Source: Chrysomallon squamiferum
Lineage: Eukaryota; Mollusca; Gastropoda; Neomphalida; Peltospiridae
DNA length: 64,000 bases
Direction: 5' to 3'
Assembly: GCA_012295275.1 (NCBI GenBank)
Contig: CM022675.1
Span: forward strand, 6,944,832 to 7,008,831
Under the pieces are notes generated by a model. It was not told the origin of the DNA. It did no database searches and saw only the letters and a program-made list of their open reading frames with translations. A program made the position numbers and the translations under genes. Shown here piece by piece: positions 20,164-30,660 of the stretch. Positions within the stretch are counted from its first letter, which is position 1, and each line of letters starts with the position of its first letter.

Positions 20164-20870
20164 GGTTGGTTGGTTATTTATACAACTGTAGACAATTAAT
20201 CCTTGTAGTATTAATATAATAATTTAAAAAAATAATAATAAAAAATTGTTTTTACTAAGACAATGATTTTTTTAACGTTCTTTAATAAAAAAAAATCTTT
20301 GCAGTTTGCCGCGGCCACATTAACGTTTAGCGAAGCCTCAAGCAATAAAACAATAGATAAAGACATTACCTACACAGAAACCAGCTCTTTAAGAAAATGT
20401 TTCACAGAACCCAGAACGGGATTAAACGTCATGAGAGCCGATTTTTTTTTTAATCTTTTTCTTAGATTACTTTGGTACGTGACCTTTTTAACGTTGCATT
20501 AAAACAGTAGATATTAACAATAACCGCCTTTAATAACTCTACACCAGGGTATAGTATTTCTTTTACTTCTGCAAACAGTGTCAGATTTTATCAAAGTTTC
20601 TGAAAACTGTTCAAGCACGCCTAAAAAAAAAACAATTTAAAAAAAAATAAAAATTAAATTCTTCCATCTGAAATAAAATTGCTGTTGTTGTTGATGGTTG
20701 TGATGGTGGACAGAGCCTCAAAAAGAAATTTTGAGAGGTGGTTCAAGGCCCCGCACCAGACAAAGATTTTTCTCAAAATACGAAAGAAAAAGAAATAAGT
20801 GTGGTGTGATAATTTTAGTGATGTTTGTGTGTGTGAATGTAAGTGTATGTCGGGCTGAGGGTAGTAGAAT
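20164..20870. repeat. Array copy 3, 3' portion deleted
   Basis: It matches copy 2 until GGCTGAGGGTAGTAGAA, then jumps directly to the next unit's GGTTGGTTGG. About 300 bp of the unit is missing. Confidence 0.85.
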
Positions 20871-21468
20871 GGTTGGTTGGTTATTTATACAACTGTAGAC
20901 TGTTAATCCTTTTAGTATTAAAATATTAATTAAAAATAATAATAATAAAAAATTGTTTAACTTAGACAATGATATTTTAACGTTCTTTAATAAAAAAAAA
21001 AATTTGCAGTTTGCTCTTATTAATGTTTAGGAAGCCTCAAGAATAAAACAGTAGATAAAGACATTACCTACACAGAAACCAGCTCTTTAAGACTATGTTT
21101 CCAGAACCCAGAACGGGATTAAACGTCATGAGACCTTTTCTTAGATTAATTTGGATCGTGACCTGTAATAACGTTGCACTGAATCAGTAGATATTAAAAT
21201 AACCGCATTTAATAACTCTACACCAGGGTTAGCATTTCTTTTAGTTTAAACAGTGTTTTTATCAAAGTTTCTGAAAACTGTTCAAGCAAAAAAAAAAATA
21301 ATTTAAAAAAATAAAAATTAAATTCTTCCATCTGAAATAAAATTGAACTGTTGTTGGATGGTTGTGATGGTGGACAGAGCCTCAAAAAGAAATTTTTCTG
21401 GTTCAAGGCCCCGACCAGACAAAGATTTTTCTCAAAATACAAACAAAAAGAAATAAAACAAATTAAAT
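20871..21468. repeat. Array copy 4, many small deletions
   Basis: Relative to copy 5 it lacks about 7 bp at TTTGC-TCTTATT and single bases in GTTTAG-GAAGCC and TCAAG-AATAAA. Further short gaps remove bases in TTTC-CAGAACC and after CATGAGA. Its 3' third is also missing. Confidence 0.85.
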
Positions 21469-22535
21469 GGTTGGGGTGGTTGGTTGGTTATTTATACAAC
21501 TGTAGACTGTTAATCCTTTTAGTATTAAAATATTAATTAAAAATAATAATAATAAAAAATTGTTTAACTTAGACAATGATATTTTAACGTTCTTTAATAA
21601 AAAAAATCTTTGCAGTTTGCCGCGACCCTATTAATGTTTAGCGAAGCCTCAAGCAATAAAACAGTAGATAAAGACATTACCTACACAGAAACCAGCTCTT
21701 TAAGACTATGTTTCACAGAACCCAGAACGGGATTAAACGTCATGAGAGCTGAATTTTTTTTATCTTTTTCTTAGATTAATTTGGATCGTGACCTTTTTAA
21801 CGTTGCATTAAAACAGTAGATATTAACAATAACCGCATTTAATAACTCTACACCAGGGTATAGCATTTCTTTTACTTCTGCAAACAGTGTGAGATTTTAT
21901 CAAAGTTTCTGAAAACTGTTCAAGCACGCCAAAAAAAATTAAAAAAAAATAAAATAAAATAAGAATTAAATTCTTCCATCTGAAATAAAATTACTGTTGT
22001 TTTTGATGGTTGTGGTGGTGTTCAGGGTCTCCAGGAGAAACTTTTGCAAGCCTCGAGGCAGTTAAAGATTTTTCTCAAAATACTAATAAAAAGAAGTAAG
22101 TGTTTTGTGATAATTTTAGTGATGTTTGTGTGTGTGAATGTAAGTGTATGTCGGGCTGAGGGTAGTAGAAAGTTTTTGTTCTCAAGGGTGGGATGGATGT
22201 TGCAAGGTTGCTGTGGGGTCCTTCTTAGCTCTTGGGCCTCGGAACAAAGCACCGGCTTGACTCCACCCCTATCCTCTCATAGACCCTGGTGGTCGTGCTT
22301 GTAATGGCTGTCACGTGGTACATTAAACGAGTTTAGTGGTGGTTCAGTCAGTTTAGGTTTTTTCCATGAATGAAAAAAAAGAAATAAGTAAAATGTAGAA
22401 TTGATACTTGATGGAGAATCAGTCTTAACAGATTTTTCTTATTCACGTTATTTCTCAAACAAAAAAAAAAAAAATAAAATGGTTGGTTGGTTATTCATAA
22501 AATTATAGACAATAAATCCTTTTAATATTAAGCGA

Positions 22536-22574
<39 letters not shown>

Positions 22575-23163
22575 ACACCCAGACAATGAGTTTTTAACGT
22601 TCTTTAATAAAAAATCTTTGCAGTTTGCCGTGGCCACATTAACGTTTAGTGAAGCCTCAAGCAATAAAACAACAGATAAAGACATTACCTACACAAAACC
22701 CATCCCTTTAAGAAAATGCTTCACAGAACCGAGAACTGGATTAAACGTCATGAGAGCTGAATTTTATCTTTTTCTTAGATTATTTTGGTACGTGACCTTT
22801 GCATTAATAGACATACATAGATATTAATAATAACCGCCTTTAATAAACCTACACCAGGGTATGTTATTTCTTTTACCTCTACTAAATTGTTGTTGTTGTT
22901 GATGATGATGATGATGCTTACAATGGCTGATGTGGTTACGTAAATGAGTTCAGTGATGGTTCAGTCAGATAAGGTTTTTTTTTTTTCCCCCAGTAAGAAA
23001 GAAAGCAAGAAAGAAAAGGGTTAAAATATATGCTATGGAGACTCAATCTTAAAGGTTATTTGTTTTTGAAGTCATTTAAATAAATAAATGGTTGGTTAGC
23101 TATTTCAATCAGTGAGTTTTCTTCGTGCCACTAAACAAACACGTTTTAATATTAAATGTGACA

Positions 23164-23189
23164 GCAACAACAACAACAACAACAACAAC

Positions 23190-23262
<73 letters not shown>
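23164..23262. repeat. (CAA)n(TAA)n microsatellite inside array copy 7
   Basis: About nine CAA then about 23 TAA repeats, at the position where central copies have only three to six TAA repeats. Confidence 0.95.
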
Positions 23263-23929
23263 GATCAAATCCAGTCAGTGATTTTTAAAAGTTTCTTTAA
23301 TAAAAACCTCATAAAGCAGAGACTATAGTAATACAGTAATGGCAGATGTTTGAATATGCCATGACCACATTAATGTTCAATAAATTTTTAAGCAATAAAA
23401 CAGTAGATAAAGACATTATCTTCACAGAAACCAGGTCTTCAGTTATCGTTAGAGCTGAAATTTACTTTTTTCTTAGACTATTTTGGTGCGTGTCCTTTAT
23501 AACGTTGTGTTAATGGACGTAGTGTTTCTGTTATCAGCAGACGATTAACAATAACTCGGGTAAAATATTTGTTTTACTTCTACAAGTAGTATGAGATAAT
23601 GGGTATAGAGAAATTAGTTTTAAAAATTTCCAGCCAAAATACCAATATATATATATATATATTTGTTGTTGTTCGTTTCAATCAGGGGCGGGCAAACTAT
23701 GTATATCTTATTCATGTTTTGTTTTTTTGTGGTGGTAGTTCTGATGGGAGGACAGACATGGTACAGTCACTGGTGGTTCAATTACGTTAGGTTTTTATTT
23801 TGTTTTTGTTTGTTTTGTTGTTGTTGTTTTTTTGGGGGTTTTTTTTATGAATAAAAGTTTTCAAATGTAAAACGCGTACTTCATGGAGACTCAGTCTAAA
23901 ACGATATTTGTTTTTGAAGGATTTTTTTT

Positions 23930-24311
23930 TTTTTTTTTTTTTTTTTGCGCGCGCGCGTGTGCACACACACAGACACACATACACACACTTTTGGTAATAA
24001 AATTATTTTTTTTAGAGAAAAGTATAGACGTAATTATGATAAAACTGTCCATTTTCTGGCTTTTTTCAGTTAAATTAAATATTTTGTTAAAGTGCGTGTT
24101 ACAGAAAATGAGAAATGCGACAAGCAGAAGATTGGTTTTATAATGTATAAAGAGTTTATGAAAATACGTGAAATTTATGCTATTCGCTTCAACAACGACG
24201 GCTTATAAAACATTGTATCCAAATTCGACAGTTATATGATGAATCGGTTGCAGTTTTGGACATCTTTGATAACGATTTGATGGCGATGATGATGGTGATG
24301 ATGATGATGAA

Positions 24312-24344
<33 letters not shown>

Positions 24345-24840
24345 TTGTGGTGGTAGTAGTAGTAGTAGTATAATCCTCAAATGAAATTTGTTTATTTATA
24401 AAATCGTTATATTTCATTTAATATACTTGTTTTCTGAACAATTTTCCAATTTTCATTAATAAGTTTCTATTTTGATTTTCAGATAAAAGGCAGCCTATAT
24501 TCATTTTTTTTTTTTTATTATTCTTTATATCATATTGTAAGTTATGTGATACTTAATTTCTGTAAAAAACTGTGTTACACTGATATTTCAGTTCATCATT
24601 AGCAATTAAAATATCAATAATGAAAAATTAAAAATTAAAACACAGTAACATTGTCTTTCTCATTATTCATTTATTTTTAATAAATTGTTTTGACTGTACT
24701 TTTATTAAGTGTATTCTTGTTTTAATAAGAACTTTCACAGCCAGAAAATTTGTTTGTTTTGTTTTGTTGTTAAAAGGAGAGAGAATTTATTTAATTTATA
24801 AGTAAAATATTAACATTATGCTAAATAGAAAATGAATACA
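23930..24840. other. Intergenic with trinucleotide runs, no gene seen
   Basis: A poly-T plus GCGCGC/CACACA patch lies at 23925-23990. GAT, AAT and AGT trinucleotide runs occupy about 24281-24372. The remainder is plain AT-rich sequence. Confidence 0.7.
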
Positions 24841-24841
24841 G

Positions 24842-24994
24842 ATGCAGCAACCTAGAATCTCCGTTGACCCGGATGTTTTGACCTCTTCGTATCAATTTCC
24901 GGTTAAGCGCGCACTTTCAACAAATAGAAGACGACAATTAAATTTTGGTGATTTAAAATGTAATCGATTGAAATATTTTTATTTTTCAATTTAG
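24842..24994 (+). CDS. Small ORF, probable first coding exon of an unidentified gene
   Basis: The 50-codon ORF starts MQQPRISVDPDVLTSSYQFP and continues VKRALSTNRRRQLNF. An in-frame TGA lies three codons upstream, so the ATG is the true local start. The first 36 codons look like real protein: mixed polar composition, a basic RRR cluster and several CG-containing codons, in a region otherwise about 75% AT. The end (KYFYFSI) looks intronic. A donor after NF at AATTTTG|GTGATT (phase 1) or a nearby GT is likely. TTTCCGG and GCGCGC lie inside the ORF, so the segment could instead be promoter DNA. Function is not recognised. Confidence 0.4.
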   Translation: MQQPRISVDPDVLTSSYQFPVKRALSTNRRRQLNFGDLKCNRLKYFYFSI

Positions 24995-25003
24995 GATTCT
25001 GTG

Positions 25004-25955
25004 GTAAGAATTTCTCTTATTGTTTTTGCGTTAAAATTTCAATATAAAGATTCAAAATACATGAATTATTCAACTTTTTATTCTCATGTGCCGCGTTCAG
25101 TTTTATTCATTCAACCCGCGTTCAGTTTTTCCTTTCTAATTCTGTCGTCGTTTATTTTCGATATCAAAATTGAATTTTTAAAAATGGAAATTATAGCATT
25201 TCAGAACAAAATAGTAATGTTTTCAGTAAAAAAAAAAAAAAGTGATAAATTTTATTTTTATTTGTTTACATTTTTCGCTAGAATGTTTTTATAATACATA
25301 CTATAATGACTATTATACTGTGAATACCTCATTATAAATATCATTCAGTATGATGAGTATGACAATACAATTTAGATATATATCTATAATATGTTTTACG
25401 TTTTTGTACCTACCTGGTTTTAAATGTGACTCAGTGACAAATTAATTTTTACAATTTTTATATATATATATATATAAGTTAAAAATAATAATTAAAATTG
25501 AAAATATATCTATATATTTCAATTTTAATTATTATGTTTAACTTTTCAACATCCACTGACTAATATTTTTTACCTTCTATTTCTATAAATTTTAATGTTT
25601 CTCCATTTACAAATATCTATATAGACTTATAGGGCTCTATATCATTTTAATTCAGTTCTTTTCTTTTCATTTATTTATTTTGGTTGATGTCAGTTACACC
25701 ATGCTAACTACAGTTCTGCAGATTGTGTTTATTTTTTCAATCATTATTCTAATAAATAATTATTATCCAATAGGTCTGTCATTCAATGACTTGCATTTCA
25801 CTGCACCTTTATCAGTTGACACTGTTATTTGTTATGTTAAAGTAAATAGTTACAAATAAATGTGTCTGTAAATCTGTTTATTCAAATTTACATATCTGAG
25901 TTGTCAGGTAACCATTAAGTAATGGCTTTAGAAACTGAAGTATCATTAATTATAA

Positions 25956-25998
<43 letters not shown>

Positions 25999-26850
25999 GC
26001 TTAAATTACCTAGTGATTTTTTAATTCATTTATTAATATTATTTTTTTGTTATTTTGGGAATTGAGTCATTATATATATTTATATATGTGAGAAAAAAAA
26101 ACTTCTAATAAAAAAGGAAAATACTTTTTGAAGGACATTTGAAAGTATTTAAGTAATTGGTAGAAATGCTTGTTTAGTATATATTTAATTTTTGTTTTAT
26201 GCTAACAGCTTATTTTTTAATATTAAAAATTGTTTTTTCTTTTTCCTTTTCTTTTTCCTTTCTTTTATTATTATTATTATTGTTTTTATTTTTTTAATTA
26301 TTATTCTTGTTTTGTATGTATCAATTATTAAAAATGTTTTAATAAATATGTGTTGATCATTAATTATAAATATATTTTTCATTATTTATAAGTATGAATT
26401 ATGTCAATATATTCTAAAACATTTTCAGAAAAATTTGTCATATCTGTATTGATATTTTTAAAATATCAAGTATCAAGAAAAGAGAATAGTATATGTTGTT
26501 ATATGGGTCTCATCCAAATAGATTTATCTCCCTTGAGCAAAAAAAAAGTTGGCATCCCTTGCAGTGAAGTAAATGTGATAATAAGAATGAATGCAAAAAA
26601 ATAATAATAATAACGATAATAAATAAATAAATAAATAAATAAAAACATTTAAGTCACATAAGTTTAATTAATTTATTATTATTATATTTTTTAATAAAAA
26701 TGAATAATTTTAGACCAACAAAAAATAACACACACATTTTTTTTTCCAGCTTACAAAATAATTGTTCCCCATTTATTTATGATTCATAATTTCTGTATTT
26801 GACTACCTTTGTGTTTATACTTTAATTATTTTACATTCTTTTTCTTTCAG
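25004..26850. other. Likely intronic or intergenic sequence, no firm gene
   Basis: A plus-strand ORF at 25001-25294 is hydrophobic and T-rich with no recognisable motif. The span also has a foldback at 25476-25544, (CA)18 at 25959-25995, ATT runs near 26265-26285 and an AAAT run at 26620-26645. Confidence 0.6.
25476..25544. repeat. Foldback (inverted repeat, about 32-bp arms)
   Basis: The left arm AAGTTAAAAATAATAATTAA, continuing into AATTGAAAATATAT, pairs with its near-exact reverse complement ending GTTTAACTT. The loop is only a few bases. Confidence 0.85.
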
Positions 26851-27942
26851 AGTTTCATTTTTCCATTAATTGTCTTTGAAGATATTCTGCATACATTTAA
26901 ACATATACCGTCACAGGAACCAACATGTAGAATGTTTGGTAAGAACTTTTTATTGTTGTTGTTGTTGTTATTTATTTAATTTAATTTAATTTGATTTTAT
27001 ATGAAAAGCAAAACTGCAGAATGTTTGTACAAACAAGTATTATTTTTCATGAAATTAATTCTACTATAGGTTGCTGTCAAATGATTTGTCCACAAGTTTT
27101 TTCCGTGTTTTTTCTGTTTGTGTCCAGTGGTCCAGAAATGCATATATAATAAAATATATTATCTAAGTATGTATAAATCAATAAGTAAAGAATAAAATGT
27201 AAGAATTTAAAATAATGATACCAAAATATTCACAAAGGTAAGGATCAAGGATCACTTCCATAACACTCCCATAACTTAAATTTCAGAAGTCCTGAATTCA
27301 TCATCATCTTGTGTTTTGGTAATTACTATAGATAATCCATTCTGTTTGCTTGAATTTCAGTATTTCACAGTATTACAGTTTCAGATTTTGTCATAATAGC
27401 AGAAAGGAGTGAAATTGAGAAAAAAAACAATCAAAAACATCTGAAAAATTTAATTTTTTTCATTTTATGTGAGTTTTATTTGTTGCAATAGGCTAGAAAA
27501 GTGATATGCAGAAAATGTAAATTAATATATATATTTTTTAATGAAAACGAGCATAAACAAGATTTTTATCACCTGTGACCATTATATTTTATTACTGTTA
27601 ATTTAATTTTATTTAATTTTATTTTGATTTATTTTTGATGGTTTAATTTATTTTGCTGTATAGTTTTATTTATATTTTATTTTTCTTTATTTTATTTTAT
27701 TTTATTGTATTTTTGGTGATTTTTTTAATTATTATTTTGCCATAAGTTTTATTTATATTTTATTTTCGTTTATTTAATTTTATTTTTGGTGTTTTATTTT
27801 AATTTATTTTTGTGTATATTTATTTATTTACTGGTTGGTTGGTTGTATTTACATCCTAATTTGGGCCCCTACAGATTCAGGTGATATTTTCTTTGATCAA
27901 TACTGTGTGAACAGTTCTTTACCTGTAGTTTGTGAGCAATGA
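26851..27942 (+). CDS. Candidate two-exon 3' coding end of an unidentified gene
   Basis: Exon A is 26851-26938 (88 nt), flanked by TTTTTCTTTCAG and GTAAGA, and is open only in phase 0. It begins SFIFPLIVFEDILHTFKH and ends PSQEPTCRMF plus one base. Exon B starts at 27875 after GGGCCCCTACAG. In the required phase it continues DSGDIFFDQYCVNSSLPVVC-E-Q and stops with TGA at 27940. The agreement of signals, phase and composition supports a real splice. The upstream partner exon is unknown: the 24842 ORF's likely phase-1 donor does not match exon A. Confidence 0.35.
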
Positions 27943-28064
27943 TTCAGTTGTTTGTATTCACCATAATATTGTTCTTTGTGTTTGTCGTCAATTCGAAATG
28001 TAAGTGCGATTCACTCTGCCGAGAGATTTGTCCACTTTGCAGTTTCATTCTTCGAGGTATGTGA
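27939..28064 (+). CDS. Small ORF for a secreted cysteine-rich peptide (41 codons, possibly spliced)
   Basis: The predicted protein starts MIQLFVFTIILFFVFVVNS, a strong signal-peptide shape, followed by KCKCDSLCREICPLCSFILR. Five cysteines lie within 14 residues in the pattern C-x-C-x3-C-x3-C-x2-C. The start lies directly after an in-frame TGA and overlaps the stop of the preceding candidate exon (ATGA). A donor CGAG|GTATGT at 28057 could splice in phase 1 to 29019-29143. That exon follows TTTTTATTTTTAG and is open for 40 more codons with three cysteines. This would give about 80 residues and eight cysteines. Family not recognised; no expression evidence is visible. Confidence 0.35.
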   Translation: MIQLFVFTIILFFVFVVNSKCKCDSLCREICPLCSFILRGM

Positions 28065-28069
28065 ATCCT

Positions 28070-30240
28070 AAATTTATTACGTTATTAAAGAATTTTCAAA
28101 ATGAGGATTATAATGTTATATGTGATTATTAACATTGCATTTACTGGGGATTGTAATTATGTAGTTGACAGTTAGGTTTGTTTCCTTGTATTTTTTTTTT
28201 TTATTCATGTTTTAGGTCTCTATTTTCGTATATTATACTGTAATTTAATAGTAGTAGTAGCAGTAGGAGTAGTAGGGATATTATTATTGTTATTATTTAT
28301 AGTTGTACTTGATCTATTTTATTTTGCAGTATTACTACTGAAAGATATTTTTGACTGGATATATGTTTTATTTGTATTTTTCACCCCTTTCTAAGCAATC
28401 CTTCATATATTCAGTTAATATGTATAGGAAAGTATGCCGATGAAAAAAGTCCAATTAAATAAATAAATTAATACTTGCTACCTTAAACATTCATATCTAA
28501 AGTTTTATCTTCAAAATTAAATTTTTTTAAAAGTAAATAAATAAAAATTAAGGATAATAATTAAAGAAAATAATTAGAAGAAAAATAAGAAATTTTCATA
28601 TTAAATTATCTTTAATTTTAAATGAAAATATAAATTCATTATTATTTAATTTATTTTTAGTTTAAATCTATATATCCTTGTTTTATTTTACTATTATTTT
28701 AAAAAGAAAAAAGAAATAGAGAAAAAATGTTGGCAGAATATCAATTAAAATAATTAACTGAACTTGCAAATACTGTGTGAAATTTAATTTTAAAAACATA
28801 TTAAAATATTTAACCGATAACGTTAGAACTATAATCCTTTGTTACCACCTGTTTGAAAAACAATACAAGCATTCAGCAATTACAAAAAAAAAAACCAACA
28901 TGCACTGGCTGAACAAACAACCTTCCCCAGTAAAAATGTTTATGCTAGCAGTAAGTAATGCCTGCCAAAGAAAATAAACTTTTTATTTATTTTTTTATTT
29001 TTTATTTTTTATTTTTAGAGCTTTGCCTGATGCGTACTTGTTCTTCTTCCCGCACTTTTGTTAATTTATTGTTTGTATCCATGGCATATACACAACACTG
29101 TATGCTGCTTTTACACAATACCTTGTCTGCTGATACTTTCTGACGTTTTGAAAGTGCAGGGGAAGTTTAAAACTGATAAGATTTGTTATGCATTGATTTT
29201 AAGCTGTAGAATTTAAACGCCTCCCCCAACCAAAAAAAAAAAAAAAAAAAATAATCTTTAATAAATTAAATTCTTTATTTACATTATGAATAGTTCTGAT
29301 AAGAATGGCTAATGGGTTGTTTCTGAATGAATTATGATTAATGTTCTTTGATTTCTTTTTTTTAATTTTTTTTAATTTTTTTTTAAAGAATTGTTTGTGT
29401 GTTTTTAAGAAGGTATTTTAAATGAAGAGTTTGTTTGTTGATAAAATACTGATTAAATTTCTCCTCAGAGGTGCAGCTGAGATGGAAATAAAAATACTTT
29501 TGAAGGAAAATTGGTTTTAAGAAAAGAATTTTTTTTATTCCATCATTAAAACATTGCTATGATTCCTTGAATAGTTCTGCACCCCTCTTTATAAATAAAA
29601 CATGAACAAATGTGCTCGTGAATGTTACTGAATTACTTTTAAAGAACTGATTTACAATTTCAGTTCAGTTAAAAAAATGTACTTGGTCTAAAACCCAGTA
29701 TATCTTTATATGATCTTTAAATGAAAAGTACTGGGATAACATTTCTGATTCACAATTTAACCAAAATTCATTTGCCAACATAAACATATATGCAGAGATA
29801 CACGTTACATCCAGAATATCTTTATATAAAAACAGTGAATATGTACAGACAAGAACATGATTTTTAAAACCACTGAATGTTTCTGTATATACTCCTTAAG
29901 TATTTCACCAAATAAACCTCATTTATATACATATATATATATATATATATTAATAAACATTCATAAATACAAATATTTGCACACAAACACAGAAACCAAT
30001 GTATATTAATGATTAAAAAAAAAAATGTTTTGAGTTTTAATTAAGAAAATATCTTTTAACATGTTTGTGGTTTTTGTTATTATTGTTGGTGTTATTATTA
30101 GCAAGAATCTAAGGTATTTAAAATGTGAAAAATCTGTTTCCTCAACAATTCAAAAGAAAAAAACACAACCAATTTGCTAGCTAAACAATTATCTTCACAT
30201 GTTTTTCAGATGTTTTTATCTCTGAACAGGTGTAATGTTT
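28070..30240. other. AT-rich, mostly non-coding
   Basis: Apart from the candidate exon 29019-29143 it holds only T/A-rich low-complexity DNA, a poly-A run at 29232-29252 and a short AT run near 29930-29950. Confidence 0.6.
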
Positions 30241-30247
30241 GATAAGT

Positions 30248-30660
30248 CAGATCACTAATTTGCTTGTACTATATTTTGTTCAGACACAAAAACACACACA
30301 CACTGAATTTTTATATTCATTACAGACTCGCACATCAGTAATTTGTTTGTACTATGCTAAGAACAACAAAACATATAGTGTACACATCATTAATTTGCTT
30401 GTACCATACTTACACATACACACACACACACATCCTTGCCACTGATTTGCTTGTATTGTATTCAGTATATACACATACTCACAAACACGTTTCTGATTTG
30501 TTTGTATTATATTCAGAACACACACACATACATCTCTAATTTGCTTGTATTTCATACTCAGTACACATCTGTCTCTAATTTACTTATAGTATACTCAACA
30601 CACAGACACATCACTAATTTACTCAGTACATAAAAACACATCACTAATTTGCTTGTATTT
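30248..30660. repeat. Minisatellite with CTAATTTGCTTGTATT unit
   Basis: Nine diverged copies start near 30256, 30339, 30391, 30440, 30493, 30535, 30577, 30615 and 30645. Units are 30-83 bp and each contains a CACACA tract. ORFs here (for example 30239-30445) are repeat translations. Confidence 0.88.

Larger units (their letters stand above)
17890..23930. repeat. Tandem array of seven units of about 1 kb
   Basis: Each unit opens with GGTTGGTT-like sequence; starts are near 17892, 19143, 20164, 20871, 21469, 22481 and 23090. Landmarks in order are TTTATACAACTGTAGAC, a short (TAA)n, ACGTTCTTTAATAAAAA, a roughly 100-bp block containing GATAAAGACATTACC, CTACACCAGGGTATAG, TTGATGGTTGTGATGG, ATGTTGCAAGGTTGCTGTGG and GGTTCAGTCAGTTTAGG. 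Full central units (copies 2 and 5) are about 1.02 kb; copies 3, 4 and 6 are shortened. Copies 1 and 7 are the most diverged and have microsatellites expanded at sites that are short in other copies. No long ORF, transposase or LTR is visible. The family is not recognised. Confidence 0.92.

Noticed and set aside
19617-22252. Minus-strand ORFs shared by array copies (LPSARHTLTFTHTNITK...)
   Set aside because: They persist because the copies are nearly identical. Frames break in diverged copies and no domain is recognisable.
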